The notes beneath the pieces are model-generated. The model was given only the letters and a program-made list of their open reading frames with translations, had not been told where the DNA came from and searched no databases. Below are positions 44,659 through 53,799 of a stretch of DNA of 64,000 nucleotides, piece after piece. Every line of letters starts with the position of its first letter. Position 1 is the first letter of the stretch. Origin of the DNA: Eubacteriales bacterium (GTDB lineage: Bacteria; Bacillota; Clostridia; Christensenellales; CAG-138); contig JAJFTI010000016.1 of the NCBI GenBank assembly GCA_021373115.1, forward strand, positions 17,819 to 81,818, written 5' to 3'. The translations under genes were made by a program, and so were the position numbers.

Positions 44659-45585
44659 ATGGTTAGAACGGTATTGGGCGACATTGCCGGGGACGTGCTT
44701 GGCCACACGCAGTGCCATGAGCATTTGTTCATTGAGAAAGGAACGTCGTTTGACTGTAACCCGGCGCTTTACATGGAGGACGAGGACCGGACTGTAGACG
44801 AGTTGCGAGCGTATGTACACGCGGGGGGCAAAAGCGTTGTGGACGCGCAGCCACCGTTCTGCGGAAGAATGGCAGAAAAGCTGGTGGCTGCTTCCATGCG
44901 TGCAAACGTGCATATCATTGCGGCGACCGGGGTTCACAAACGGCAGTTCTATCCGGCGGATGCGCCGATTCTGGCGATGACGCGCGAAGTGCTTGCCGAA
45001 TTCTTTGTTTCGGAATTGCGCGAAGGGATGATTTCCGAAAAGGGCGAACGGTTCGGCGCTTGCGCGGGTATTGTGAAAATTGCGTTTGAAAGCGACGGTT
45101 CGCTCGACGATCGATTAACGGATGCGGCGATTGATGCCGTCCTTGAAACCGGTGCGCCGTTGATGGTCCACACAGAAAAGAACTGCGGCGTGCTTCCGTT
45201 GATTAACCGTGCAGTTAGGCGAGGCGTTTCCGCCGAACGCGTGATCATTTGCCACATGGACCGGACGAGCCGGGAAATGGATGTCCATCGTGCGGTGCTG
45301 GAAACCGGCGCATATCTGGATTACGACAGTATCCATAGGTATAAATACCTTTCCGATGATGAAGAATTGGACATCATATGCAAAATGCTGGAATTCGACT
45401 ATGAAAAGCAGTTACTGCTGAGCCTGGATACGACGAACCGGCGCTTAAGAAGCTACGGCGGGGAAACGGGGCTCGATTATATACTGACTGTTTTTTTTCC
45501 AATGCTGCGCCTTCGCGGTGTCACCGAGGAACAACTTTTTATGATGAGCACAGAAAATCCGGCGGCAGCGCTTGCATTTCGGTAA
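44659..45585 (+). CDS. Phosphotriesterase-family metal hydrolase (likely sugar lactonase)
   Basis: A 308-residue amidohydrolase-superfamily member of the phosphotriesterase branch. Metal residues: His20 and His22 in GHTQCHEHLF, His in LMVHTEKN and in VIICHMDRTS, and Asp in LLSLDTTNRR. A Lys or Glu bridging position near residue 135 (GIVKIAFES, Lys) fits the carboxylated Lys. Relatives with natural substrates hydrolyse lactones or cyclic phosphates. Placed between a sugar dehydrogenase and an acid-handling set it is best read as a lactonase that opens the oxidised sugar. AGGGGAGGG precedes the ATG. Confidence 0.88.
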   Translation: MVRTVLGDIAGDVLGHTQCHEHLFIEKGTSFDCNPALYMEDEDRTVDELRAYVHAGGKSVVDAQPPFCGRMAEKLVAASMRANVHIIAATGVHKRQFYPADAPILAMTREVLAEFFVSELREGMISEKGERFGACAGIVKIAFESDGSLDDRLTDAAIDAVLETGAPLMVHTEKNCGVLPLINRAVRRGVSAERVIICHMDRTSREMDVHRAVLETGAYLDYDSIHRYKYLSDDEELDIICKMLEFDYEKQLLLSLDTTNRRLRSYGGETGLDYILTVFFPMLRLRGVTEEQLFMMSTENPAAALAFR

Positions 45586-45677
45586 GGACAAATTTAGAAA
45601 ACAATTCGGTAAGATTTGTCGAACGATCCACGGTAAAACCGCAACCGAATAAAGAATGATCAAAGGAGAAGCAACAA

Positions 45678-46619
45678 GTGACATACAAAAGAGCCGATCG
45701 TCCAACCATGTACTTTATCGGCGTGACAACCGGGAAGTCGTCGATCATGCAAGTTTTTCCCAAATGGGTCGAAGCACTGGGCATAGATGCGGTCATCAAG
45801 GGCATGGATCTACCCATTCATGCCGAACCGGAGCTTTACCGCGAAGCGGTTTCGTTCATCAAGAACGATCCTCTTTCGCTTGGGGCATTGGTGACGACAC
45901 ATAAAATCGATCTGTATAACGCTGCTAAAGATTTGTTTGATTATATGGATCCATATGCGCAGCAGTTCGGAGAGCTCTCGTCCATTTCAAAGGGTGCGGA
46001 TGGGTCTTTGCGGGGGCACGCGAAGGATCCGATTACCTGCGGCATGGCGATGGAGGAATTTGTTCCGTCTGCGTATTGGACGGAGAACCCGAACGCCGGC
46101 GTAATGATTATGGGCGCAGGCGGCAGCGCAATCTCCATGTGCGCATATTACCTGCGAAAAGAATTTATCGGCAATCAACCACTTACGATAACAGTGTGCA
46201 ACCGCAGCAAACCACGCCTGGACGAACTGAAACACATCTGCGAAGCGCTCAATCCGGGCACGGTGAAAATGGAGTACTGCTTGACGCCGGAGCAGGGACA
46301 GAACGACAAGGTGCTTGCCGGCATGGCCACCGGATCGTTGATTATCAACGCAACGGGTCTCGGCAAGGACCGCCCCGGGTCGCCGCTGACGGACGACGCC
46401 GTGTTTCCACAAAAAGCGATGGTTTGGGAAATCAATTATCGCGGCGAGTTGAATTTCCTTCATCAGGCGCAGGCGCAGCAGGCCGCGCGCGAACTGAACG
46501 TTCAAAACGGTTGGATGTATTTCATTTATGGCTGGACGCAAGTCATGGCGGAAGTATTTCATCGCGAAATTCTAGGTGAAACGCTGAGAAAACTCAGTGA
46601 TATTGCCGCGGTCTGCTGA
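45678..46619 (+). CDS. AroE-like (shikimate/quinate dehydrogenase fold) oxidoreductase
   Basis: A 313-residue protein of the shikimate dehydrogenase family, but longer and divergent. The catalytic Lys is in VTTHK (Lys76) and the catalytic Asp in GHAKDP; the NADP motif is IMGAGGSAISMCAY, followed by INATGLGKDRPGSP and the C-terminal YGWTQVMAEVFH. GTG start 9 nt after AAAGGAG. No other aromatic-pathway gene is present, and the setting is sugar catabolism, so it probably acts on a cyclic polyol or a sugar acid rather than on shikimate. Coupled tightly to the cupin isomerase gene 17 nt downstream. Confidence 0.87.
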   Translation: MTYKRADRPTMYFIGVTTGKSSIMQVFPKWVEALGIDAVIKGMDLPIHAEPELYREAVSFIKNDPLSLGALVTTHKIDLYNAAKDLFDYMDPYAQQFGELSSISKGADGSLRGHAKDPITCGMAMEEFVPSAYWTENPNAGVMIMGAGGSAISMCAYYLRKEFIGNQPLTITVCNRSKPRLDELKHICEALNPGTVKMEYCLTPEQGQNDKVLAGMATGSLIINATGLGKDRPGSPLTDDAVFPQKAMVWEINYRGELNFLHQAQAQQAARELNVQNGWMYFIYGWTQVMAEVFHREILGETLRKLSDIAAVC

Positions 46620-46636
46620 ATGGAAAGGAGAGCAAT

Positions 46637-47239
46637 ATGAAGGATTTTCATCCGAGCGGTACGCTGCTTGATTTTGAAAAAGGATGTGCCATTGATTTCA
46701 GCCTTAAAAACGGGCTTTCGGAAACGGTTGAAACCGGAAAACGATACCTGAGCCAGATGAAAAGCATGTTTGCCGACGACGCCGCATATGAGGCAGAACT
46801 GAAAAATGGCGATAAACTGGTTTATGAGTTTCACGGATTGCCCGTTCCGGAAACTGCCGGCGATTTGATGTATGGCTGCAGCATCGTTTATCCGGGCAAG
46901 GTCGGTAGCGAGTACCATATGACGAAAGGACACTTTCATACGATCCTGGAGACGGCCGAAGTTTATTACTGCATCCGGGGACAGGGTTATATGCTGCTGG
47001 AAAACCCCGAGGGGGATTGGCGCGCCATTGGGATGGAGCCCGGTAAGGCTGTATATGTGCCGAAACGATACGCGCATCGCAGTATCAATGTTGGCCAGGA
47101 CGAACCGTTGATCACGTTTTTTGTGTTCCGCGCGGATGCGGGACACGACTATGGCACGATTGAAACAAAAGGATACCGTAAGTTGCTTGTCGAACAAAAC
47201 GGGGAGCCCGCGGTGATCGACAACCCGAAATGGAAGTGA
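46637..47239 (+). CDS. Cupin-type phosphoglucose isomerase family protein
   Basis: A 200-residue cupin of the archaeal/bacterial glucose-6-phosphate isomerase family. Metal-binding motif is SEYHMTKGHFHTILETAEVYY (two His, one Glu) and the later His is in PKRYAHRSINV; the conserved GQGYMLLENPEGDW sits between. It isomerises an aldose phosphate to the ketose phosphate. AAAGGAGAG precedes the ATG. Main metabolism normally uses the other type of isomerase, so this copy is probably dedicated to the local pathway. Confidence 0.9.
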   Translation: MKDFHPSGTLLDFEKGCAIDFSLKNGLSETVETGKRYLSQMKSMFADDAAYEAELKNGDKLVYEFHGLPVPETAGDLMYGCSIVYPGKVGSEYHMTKGHFHTILETAEVYYCIRGQGYMLLENPEGDWRAIGMEPGKAVYVPKRYAHRSINVGQDEPLITFFVFRADAGHDYGTIETKGYRKLLVEQNGEPAVIDNPKWK

Positions 47240-47245
47240 ATCGAC

Positions 47246-48199
47246 ATGAAGCTGCTGGTTACGCCGACTTCGTTTGGAAAACCGGAAAATGAGAAAGCAC
47301 GCGTGCTGCTTGAGTCGTTTGCGGACGAAATCGTCTATAACGATACCGGCGCTCCCTTGAGCGGCGGGGATTTACTCAGAAAGCTGGACGGTGTGGACGG
47401 CTATATTGCTGGGCTGGATTATATTACGGCGGACGTGGTCGAAAACATGCCTTCCTCTGTCCGCGTTATCTCGCGTTATGGCGCGGGAGTTGATCGTGTG
47501 GACATTGCCGCCTGCACGCGCCGCGGCATCAAAGTGACCAATACGCCCGGAGCGAACGCAACAGCGGTTTGTGAGCTGGCATTCGGACTGATGCTTTGTG
47601 CGGCGCGGAATATTCCGGCGCTGCATTCCGCGGTGGAATGCGGAGAATGGCCGCGCAGTACGGGTATGGAACTCTCCGGCAAGACGTTTGGTATTATCGG
47701 ATTGGGTGCGATCGGAAAAAAGCTAGCCCTTCGTGCAAAAGCGTTTGAAATGCAGGTGCTTGCGTACGACTTGTTCCTTGACGGTGCGTTTGCGGCAGAA
47801 AACGGAATTGAACCGCGCGAGCTGGACGATCTGCTTGCGGAAGCCGACGTGGTCTCTCTGCATGTTCCTCTGACCGCAGAAACCCGGCATATGATTAACG
47901 CGGAGAGGATTTCGCACATGAAGCGCGGAGCGATTGTAATCAACACCGCGCGCGGCGGCCTGATTGACGAAGAAGCCGCCGCGTCCGCGCTGAGAAGCGG
48001 GCAACTTCGCGGGATGGGGCTCGACGCGTTCGAGCAGGAACCGCTGGTGAAATCCCCGCTGGCCGGTCTTGATGGCGTTGTGTTTACGCCGCATACGGGT
48101 GCGCATACCGCAGAGGCTGTTACCGCAATGGGCGTTATGGCGGTCGAGAATGCGATTGCCGTGCTGAAAGGGCAGCAGACGGCACACATATTGAACTGA
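47246..48199 (+). CDS. D-isomer specific 2-hydroxyacid dehydrogenase (SerA-like)
   Basis: A 317-residue NAD-dependent dehydrogenase. NAD motif FGIIGLGAIGKKLALRAKAF, the Arg of the substrate site in INTARGGLIDEEA, Glu in FEQEPL and catalytic His in FTPHTGAHT. Similar to 3-phosphoglycerate dehydrogenases. It interconverts a 2-hydroxyacid and a 2-oxoacid; following the lactonase this could oxidise a sugar acid or reduce a pathway 2-oxoacid. Only 6 nt separate it from the cupin gene. Confidence 0.93.
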   Translation: MKLLVTPTSFGKPENEKARVLLESFADEIVYNDTGAPLSGGDLLRKLDGVDGYIAGLDYITADVVENMPSSVRVISRYGAGVDRVDIAACTRRGIKVTNTPGANATAVCELAFGLMLCAARNIPALHSAVECGEWPRSTGMELSGKTFGIIGLGAIGKKLALRAKAFEMQVLAYDLFLDGAFAAENGIEPRELDDLLAEADVVSLHVPLTAETRHMINAERISHMKRGAIVINTARGGLIDEEAAASALRSGQLRGMGLDAFEQEPLVKSPLAGLDGVVFTPHTGAHTAEAVTAMGVMAVENAIAVLKGQQTAHILN

Positions 48200-48271
48200 G
48201 CATGGAGTTGCCGGCGCAGAAGGACGAAAAAAGCGTGTTCGGAGAAATTTGAATCAACAAGGAGAATAGCG

Positions 48272-48916
48272 ATGCTGAAGCAGGAAGTGCTGAAAAGACT
48301 AACCGACTGCGGCGTAGTTGCCGTGGTTCGTGCCGAAAATGAGGAACAGGCCGTCAAAATCGTCGAAGCGTGTGTGGCGGGCGGCATTACAGGAATTGAA
48401 ATCACGTTTACCGTACCGGGCGCAGCGAATATCATACATATGCTGACGGAAAAGTATCGTTCCAGCGATGTCATGGTCGGCGCAGGTACGGTGTTGGACC
48501 CGGAAACTGCCAATGCTGCGATTCTAGCCGGCGCGCAGTTCGTCGTCAGCCCTTGCCTGAATGTGGAAATGGTTAAGTTTTGCCTGCGCTACCAGATTGC
48601 CTGCATCGCAGGCGCGATGACGGTCAAGGAGACGCTGGAATGCATGGAAGCCGGCGCGGACATTGTAAAAATATTCCCCGGCAACCTATTTGGCCCGGCG
48701 ATCATAAAAGCGATTCACGGGCCGCTGCCGCAGGCGAGAATGATGCCGACGGGCGGCGTATCGGTGGAGACCACGGGCGATTGGATTCGGTCGGGCGCCG
48801 TAGCAGTCGGTGCGGGCAGCGATCTGACCCGGGGCGCGAAAACGGGGGACTATGCGTCTATCACCGAAATCGGGAAACAACTTGTGGAAGAGGTTCGAAA
48901 AGCACGGGAAAGCTAA
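48272..48916 (+). CDS. eda: 2-keto-3-deoxy-6-phosphogluconate / 4-hydroxy-2-oxoglutarate aldolase
   Basis: A 214-residue class I aldolase of the Eda family. Schiff-base Lys133 in GADIVKIFPGN and catalytic Glu43 in GIEITF align with Lys133 and Glu45 of E. coli Eda; MPTGGVS is the phosphate site. It cleaves a 2-keto-3-deoxy sugar-acid phosphate to pyruvate and an aldehyde phosphate. AAGGAG precedes the ATG. As the lyase of the cluster it defines the expected end products. The other half of a classic Entner-Doudoroff route, a dehydratase, is not present here. Confidence 0.92.
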   Translation: MLKQEVLKRLTDCGVVAVVRAENEEQAVKIVEACVAGGITGIEITFTVPGAANIIHMLTEKYRSSDVMVGAGTVLDPETANAAILAGAQFVVSPCLNVEMVKFCLRYQIACIAGAMTVKETLECMEAGADIVKIFPGNLFGPAIIKAIHGPLPQARMMPTGGVSVETTGDWIRSGAVAVGAGSDLTRGAKTGDYASITEIGKQLVEEVRKARES

Positions 48917-49016
48917 TGTTTTCTTGAATGACGCGCCGGAGAAGGTTTGTGTTGTTCAAATAGGCCTTGCCATGGATGGATTCTTTCAGCCAAGACCAAA
49001 CGGAGGATGGAAACGA

Positions 49017-50348
49017 ATGAGAAAAGCAAAATTATTACCGCTGTACTTTGAGGAAAGTAACGAACGCGAACGCGGTGAATACGCCGAGCAGATGGAAAGG
49101 CTGGCTGGGTTCTACGGGGATGTGGCGGAGTTTTTACCGTCGGTGAAGGTAGGCGAAGCGCTGCCGGAAGCGGACGCGATCGTGTTTCCGCAGATGATCT
49201 ATGCTGCGTTCCGGCATGATGCGTTTTTCAGTGAGATCAAGCTGCCTTTGATCGTTCTTACTTCCCGCTTTGGAACCGTAGAGATGTGGGATTGGGAAAT
49301 TGTTACGTATCTGCGGGACCTTGGCTGTACGGTGTTTTCACCTTACAACGTTGAACTCGGCCGTAGCGTACTGCGCGCCGTCGCCGTTAAGGCTGCACTG
49401 AAAAACGGCGCGAAGTTTCTGATGCTGCAGGACTCGCCGGGGGAGGGGATGCAGGCAAATATCTTTAAGCGGTTCTATTGGTGGGAAGAGAGCAGCACGA
49501 AATCAATGGAAAGCATATTCGGTTGTAAGCTGATCTATCGCAGCTGGAAGGCCGTTGGTGATCGCGCACAGGAAATCGGGGATGATCAGGCTCGCAGCAT
49601 CAGCGCAGACTGGAATATCGCGCGGGAAGGAGTCAGCGAAAGCTGCTTTCTGAAGGCTGTCAAGATCTATATCGCCATTAAGGAAGTAATCGACGAAATC
49701 GGAGATGTAGCAGCCGTTGGATCAAATTGCCTGAACGAATCCTTCCACTGCAATACCACGCCGTGCCTCGCATGGTGCATGCTATTTGAACGTGACGATA
49801 TCATCTGGGCTTGCGAAGGCGACACGCTGACGTTGCTTTCCACATATATTATGTATCGTTCCATTGAAAAACCCATCATGATGACAAATCTGTATCCTTT
49901 TCTGGTGGGTATGGCTGCGTTGGCGCATGAGCGGATTGACCGTTTTCCGGAAATCGATGACCCGGACAATCATGCGCTCGGCGTGCACTGCGGCTATTTC
50001 GGGCTGGTGCCGCGGCAATTCTGCTCGAGCTGGACATTGCGTCCGAAAGTGCTCGCCATCGTGAATGACGATGCGGTTATGGTGGATGCGCAACTTCCGG
50101 TGGGGCCCATCACGCTTGCAAAAATTTATCCGGGGTTTCGGAAACTTTCGATTATCCGAGCGGAACTGGAGAAATATGTCCAGTATCCTGGTTCGGACTG
50201 CCGTAACGGCGCGCTGATTCGTTATCGGGACGGACACGCCGTGATGGAGGCGCTCTGTTCGCATCACTCGTTGATTATCGGCGGGGATGTTTCACCGGAA
50301 CTGAAGCAGATAGCGAAGGTATTTCAATGGGAAGTCATCATGATGTAA
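49017..50348 (+). CDS. L-fucose/L-arabinose isomerase-like protein
   Basis: A 443-residue protein with the fold of L-fucose/L-arabinose isomerases, known from features such as AIVFPQMIYAAF, the Glu-rich VGSNCLNESFHCNTTPCLAW and WACEGDTLTLLSTYIMY (metal Glu), and HCGYFGLVPRQFC (metal His). It is shorter than canonical FucI and belongs to an uncharacterised subgroup. Expected reaction: aldose-ketose isomerisation, making the substrate for the FGGY kinase. Start at 49017 has GGAGG upstream; an overlapping open frame back into the aldolase gene is rejected. Confidence 0.82.
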   Translation: MRKAKLLPLYFEESNERERGEYAEQMERLAGFYGDVAEFLPSVKVGEALPEADAIVFPQMIYAAFRHDAFFSEIKLPLIVLTSRFGTVEMWDWEIVTYLRDLGCTVFSPYNVELGRSVLRAVAVKAALKNGAKFLMLQDSPGEGMQANIFKRFYWWEESSTKSMESIFGCKLIYRSWKAVGDRAQEIGDDQARSISADWNIAREGVSESCFLKAVKIYIAIKEVIDEIGDVAAVGSNCLNESFHCNTTPCLAWCMLFERDDIIWACEGDTLTLLSTYIMYRSIEKPIMMTNLYPFLVGMAALAHERIDRFPEIDDPDNHALGVHCGYFGLVPRQFCSSWTLRPKVLAIVNDDAVMVDAQLPVGPITLAKIYPGFRKLSIIRAELEKYVQYPGSDCRNGALIRYRDGHAVMEALCSHHSLIIGGDVSPELKQIAKVFQWEVIMM

Positions 50349-50472
50349 TCCATTCAAGCGGATCGCTGAACGGGTGACCGCAAAGATCGGGTTAAGAAAC
50401 CCAAGGTGCCCGAAAAGGCGCACGAATCAACTATTTGCGTTGAAAATTACCGATATGGAATTGACATGATCG

Positions 50473-50486
50473 ATGTATTTATACAT
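50473..50486. promoter_or_regulatory. Possible operator upstream of second CUT1 importer
   Basis: Perfect inverted repeat ATGTAT-TT-ATACAT, downstream of TTGACA at 50461. The matching -10 box is poor (TGTAAT at 19 bp), which fits an activator-dependent promoter for the ABC genes starting at 50605; the AraC-type protein at 53800 is the obvious candidate. Confidence 0.4.
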
Positions 50487-50604
50487 GTAATGCAAGGACT
50501 TTACATTGTGTTTGGCGGATCGGAATACTATGCTGGATTAGTACAATTCAATCAAGGCACGTTTTCGATAGAAGCTTGGAATCGGATGAAGGCACGGAGG
50601 ATGC

Positions 50605-51498
50605 ATGAGAAAGAAAATTCTTTCCAACCAAAGGACGACTAGAATAGAAACCATTTCTTTCACAGCGCCAGCGATGATTATGGTTGTGATTACTACATAT
50701 ATTCCTTTTGCACTCAGCATTGTTTACTCTGTAACAAATTGGAAGGGGCTCGCCGATAAAGCGACGTTTGTTGGACTTGATAACTTCATTAAAATATTTG
50801 CCAGCGATCCGGATTTCATGCAATCCGCCTTGTTCACGATACGGTACTCTGTGGCATTTGTCGTACTCTCCAATATTCTGGCTCTCGCATTGGCGGTCAT
50901 TCTAGCGAGAAAAATGAAGTTTGCGAGCTTTTTTCGTGCCGTGTTTTTTGTGCCCTATGTAGTAAGTATGACAATCGTTGGATTCATATGGGAATTCATC
51001 TTCACGCAGGGATTTTCGAGTCTATATAAGGTGCTGGGATGGGGGTTTTTAAATCTCAGCTGGCTTGGATCGCAGAATCTTGTTTACTATGGCGTTGTAC
51101 TGGTCGGAATCTGGCAGGCACTCGGGTTTTACATGGTTCTATACATCGCTGGGCTTAAGACCATTCCCAATGACGTCCTGGAGGCTGCGGAGATCGATGG
51201 AGCGAGCACGATTGGACGGTTCTTCCAAGTAAAACTGCCATTGCTTATCCCGTCCATAACAACTTGCCTGCTGATGTCCATTATCAACTCCTTACAGGTT
51301 TTCGACACGATTATGGCAATGACAAAGGGTGGTCCGGGCATTGCATCGATGAGCTTGACTTTGAATATCTATCAGGATGCATTTATTTACCACCGCTATG
51401 GGATTGCCTCGGCGAAAGCTGTAGTCTTCTTTATCATGATTTTGCTGCTGACGAAGGTGATCCTGAATGCTTTGGGCCGGAAGGAGGTTGATTACTGA
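50605..51498 (+). CDS. Carbohydrate ABC transporter permease, MalF type (CUT1)
   Basis: A 297-residue permease with six membrane helices and EAA loop VLEAAEIDGASTIGRFFQVKLP. GGAGG lies a few bases before the ATG. First gene of an importer operon ordered permease, permease, binding protein; the next permease starts within its stop codon (TGATG). No ATPase is encoded, as in the CUT1 operon at 6282-9498. Confidence 0.94.
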   Translation: MRKKILSNQRTTRIETISFTAPAMIMVVITTYIPFALSIVYSVTNWKGLADKATFVGLDNFIKIFASDPDFMQSALFTIRYSVAFVVLSNILALALAVILARKMKFASFFRAVFFVPYVVSMTIVGFIWEFIFTQGFSSLYKVLGWGFLNLSWLGSQNLVYYGVVLVGIWQALGFYMVLYIAGLKTIPNDVLEAAEIDGASTIGRFFQVKLPLLIPSITTCLLMSIINSLQVFDTIMAMTKGGPGIASMSLTLNIYQDAFIYHRYGIASAKAVVFFIMILLLTKVILNALGRKEVDY

Positions 51499-52370
51499 TG
51501 ACTTCTGTCTCAAAGAAAAAGCATTCCTTTGGACGCAACAAGCGGACAAAACTTGCTAATACGATTCTTCAAATCCTGTTATTATTCGTCAGCGCGGTGT
51601 ATTTTTACCCGATTATTTTAATGTGCATCAACGCGGTAAAATCCCGCAGGGAAATGGCACTAAGCGTACTGACGCTGCCCAAGAAAATCATCTGGAGCAA
51701 TATTGCATACGTATTTAATGACATAGACTACCTGACTTTGTTTAGAAACACGATGGTTGTGACCGTTATCGGTGTTGTTGGGATTGTTTCAATTTCATCG
51801 ATTGCAGCTTACATGTTAAGTCGTAGAAGCACCACAAGGTATGCGAAAGTAACGCGCGCCGTGCTGATTGCGCCAATGCTAATCCCGTTCCAGACGTTTA
51901 TGGTGACGCTTTTAAAGGTAATGATGGGGTTACACTTAACCGGCTCCATATGGGGACTGGGGATCCAATACTGGGGATTTGGCGTCCCAATGGCGGTATT
52001 CATCTATTATAACTTCATGAAAACGGTCCCGAAGGAGATCGATGAAAGTGCAAAGATCGATGGAGCGTCAACATTGCGTTCATTTGTCAGCATCATCTTT
52101 CCGCTTTTACGGCCGGTTACGATCACGATCATTGTGCTCAATGTTATGTGGATTTGGAACGACTTTGTTCTGCCGCTGCTGATGGTCAACTCCAGATCCT
52201 CCACACGTACTTTGGTGCTTGGGGCATACGGTTACATCGGACAATTTGTGACGCAGTGGGATTACGCTCTATGTGCCATGGCAATGGCTGCAATCCCGTC
52301 GATTATCGTATTTTTGATACTACAAAAGTACATCGTGGATGGCGTCGTCGCGGGTTCAATCAAGGGCTAG
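51498..52370 (+). CDS. Carbohydrate ABC transporter permease, MalG type (CUT1)
   Basis: A 290-residue permease with six membrane helices and EAA loop EIDESAKIDGASTLRSFVSIIFP; the ending IVDGVVAGSIKG is the usual C-terminus of MalG-type subunits. Its ATG shares a base with the stop of the preceding gene. Forms the sugar channel with that subunit, serving the lipoprotein that follows after 56 nt. Confidence 0.94.
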   Translation: MTSVSKKKHSFGRNKRTKLANTILQILLLFVSAVYFYPIILMCINAVKSRREMALSVLTLPKKIIWSNIAYVFNDIDYLTLFRNTMVVTVIGVVGIVSISSIAAYMLSRRSTTRYAKVTRAVLIAPMLIPFQTFMVTLLKVMMGLHLTGSIWGLGIQYWGFGVPMAVFIYYNFMKTVPKEIDESAKIDGASTLRSFVSIIFPLLRPVTITIIVLNVMWIWNDFVLPLLMVNSRSSTRTLVLGAYGYIGQFVTQWDYALCAMAMAAIPSIIVFLILQKYIVDGVVAGSIKG

Positions 52371-52426
52371 TTTGAGCATCGATTCAGTCCGCACTGCCAG
52401 CGGATAATATAAAAGGAGAGAGAACT

Positions 52427-53668
52427 ATGAAACGAAAGAGATGTTTGTATGCACTTCTAGCGCTCATCTTGGCTTTTACTGCCTTAAGCGGCTGTAAAGC
52501 GAACGAACAAACTGAGATCTACATGTTCCTAGGCAGCCCCGAATTCAAAGAGCCGACGCAGGCATTGTGCGACGAATACATGAAATTGAACCCGGGCGTG
52601 AAGATCGTTTTTGAAACATCTTCAGATTATATGTCCATGTTCCAAGCAAAGATCAACACGGGTGAATTGCCGGACATCTTCTTTGTGCCAACAGGACTTG
52701 AGCTGAAGAATTACGAACAATTCTGTTATGATCTTTCCGATCAACCTCTTGCAAGCGCGCTCACGGATTCCGCAAAAGCGAGCTTGAGCTACGGTGACAA
52801 GCTTTGCGGTTTTGCCCAAGCTTGCGATCTGTTTGGCTTAATCTACAACATGGATATTTTGTCAGAATGCGGGATCACGAAAGTACCAGAAACAAACGAA
52901 GAGATGACTGCGCTTTGCGAAGCGGTTTCCGCCAAGGGATATAATGTGTTTACGACCGGTTATAAAGAACTCTGGGTTTGGAAACACGTCCTTCAGCCAT
53001 ATTTGAACATGACCGGCGAACCCGCTTATGACACTTTCTCCAAAATTGGTTCGGGAGAGAAAACAATGGCGGATTACTCAAGTCTGTATAACGATTTCTT
53101 CAATTTCGTCGACTTAACGCTCCAGTACAGCGGAACCAAACCCCTCGAATGTGGATTCGATGCTGAAATTTCCGAAATGGCAGCCGGAAAGACAGCAGTC
53201 ATGATCGGTCAGGGCTCTTGGGCAGAAGGCGAAATTCTAAGAACAGCCCCGGATTTCAATCTCGGCTTTGGTGGATACCCGGTCAGCAGCAACGCGAGCG
53301 ACTGTAAGGTTGTGCTGGGTACAAGCCAGGCAATCTGCGTATGGAAGGATTCCAAGGTACGTCAGGCGGCCCTTGACTTTGCAAATTGGTGGAATACTTC
53401 CGATTATGGCAAATCGTGGTACGCGGATGTGATCATCACGTATCCGCCCATCAAGGACGCGAAATTCCCGACCTCGAACCTGAATAACGACGCTATGAAG
53501 TCAATTGACGAAAAGGGAGCCGGTCGGATGTCGTGTTATGATATTCCTGTGGCATTTACCGACGCTGCGCTTGGTCAAGTAATGCAGGTTTATGCAGCGG
53601 GTGATATTACGAAAGATGAAGCCTGCACACAACTTCAGGGAAAAATCGGAGAATTTCTGAACGATTAA
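52427..53668 (+). CDS. Sugar-binding lipoprotein (CUT1 family 1)
   Basis: A 413-residue binding protein: signal peptide MKRKRCLYALLALILAF with lipobox ALSGC, then the family 1 fold (MKLNPGVKIVFETSSDYMSMF, LYNDFFNFVDLTLQY, AAGKTAVMIGQGSWAEG). AAAGGAGAG precedes the ATG. It captures a glycoside outside the cell for the two permeases upstream. A large hairpin follows at 53702. The GH4 glycosidase at 56253 is the likely user of the imported ligand. Confidence 0.94.
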   Translation: MKRKRCLYALLALILAFTALSGCKANEQTEIYMFLGSPEFKEPTQALCDEYMKLNPGVKIVFETSSDYMSMFQAKINTGELPDIFFVPTGLELKNYEQFCYDLSDQPLASALTDSAKASLSYGDKLCGFAQACDLFGLIYNMDILSECGITKVPETNEEMTALCEAVSAKGYNVFTTGYKELWVWKHVLQPYLNMTGEPAYDTFSKIGSGEKTMADYSSLYNDFFNFVDLTLQYSGTKPLECGFDAEISEMAAGKTAVMIGQGSWAEGEILRTAPDFNLGFGGYPVSSNASDCKVVLGTSQAICVWKDSKVRQAALDFANWWNTSDYGKSWYADVIITYPPIKDAKFPTSNLNNDAMKSIDEKGAGRMSCYDIPVAFTDAALGQVMQVYAAGDITKDEACTQLQGKIGEFLND

Positions 53669-53701
53669 CATACGAGACTGAATCAATCGAAACGTTATGT
53701 A

Positions 53702-53763
53702 TTGGGGCAGACTTCAGGTTAACCGCGGAGGATTTCACGGCCTAACCCTGTAAGCTGCCCCAA
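53702..53763 (+). other. Long imperfect stem-loop after the CUT1 binding-protein gene
   Basis: Outer arms TTGGGGCAG and CTGCCCCAA pair perfectly; the inner part continues with GGTTA and TAACC. No T run follows. It may end or protect the importer mRNA before the AraC gene. Confidence 0.65.
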
Positions 53764-53799
53764 ACATACGGTTCATGCGAAGCAAAGGGATACAGCTGC

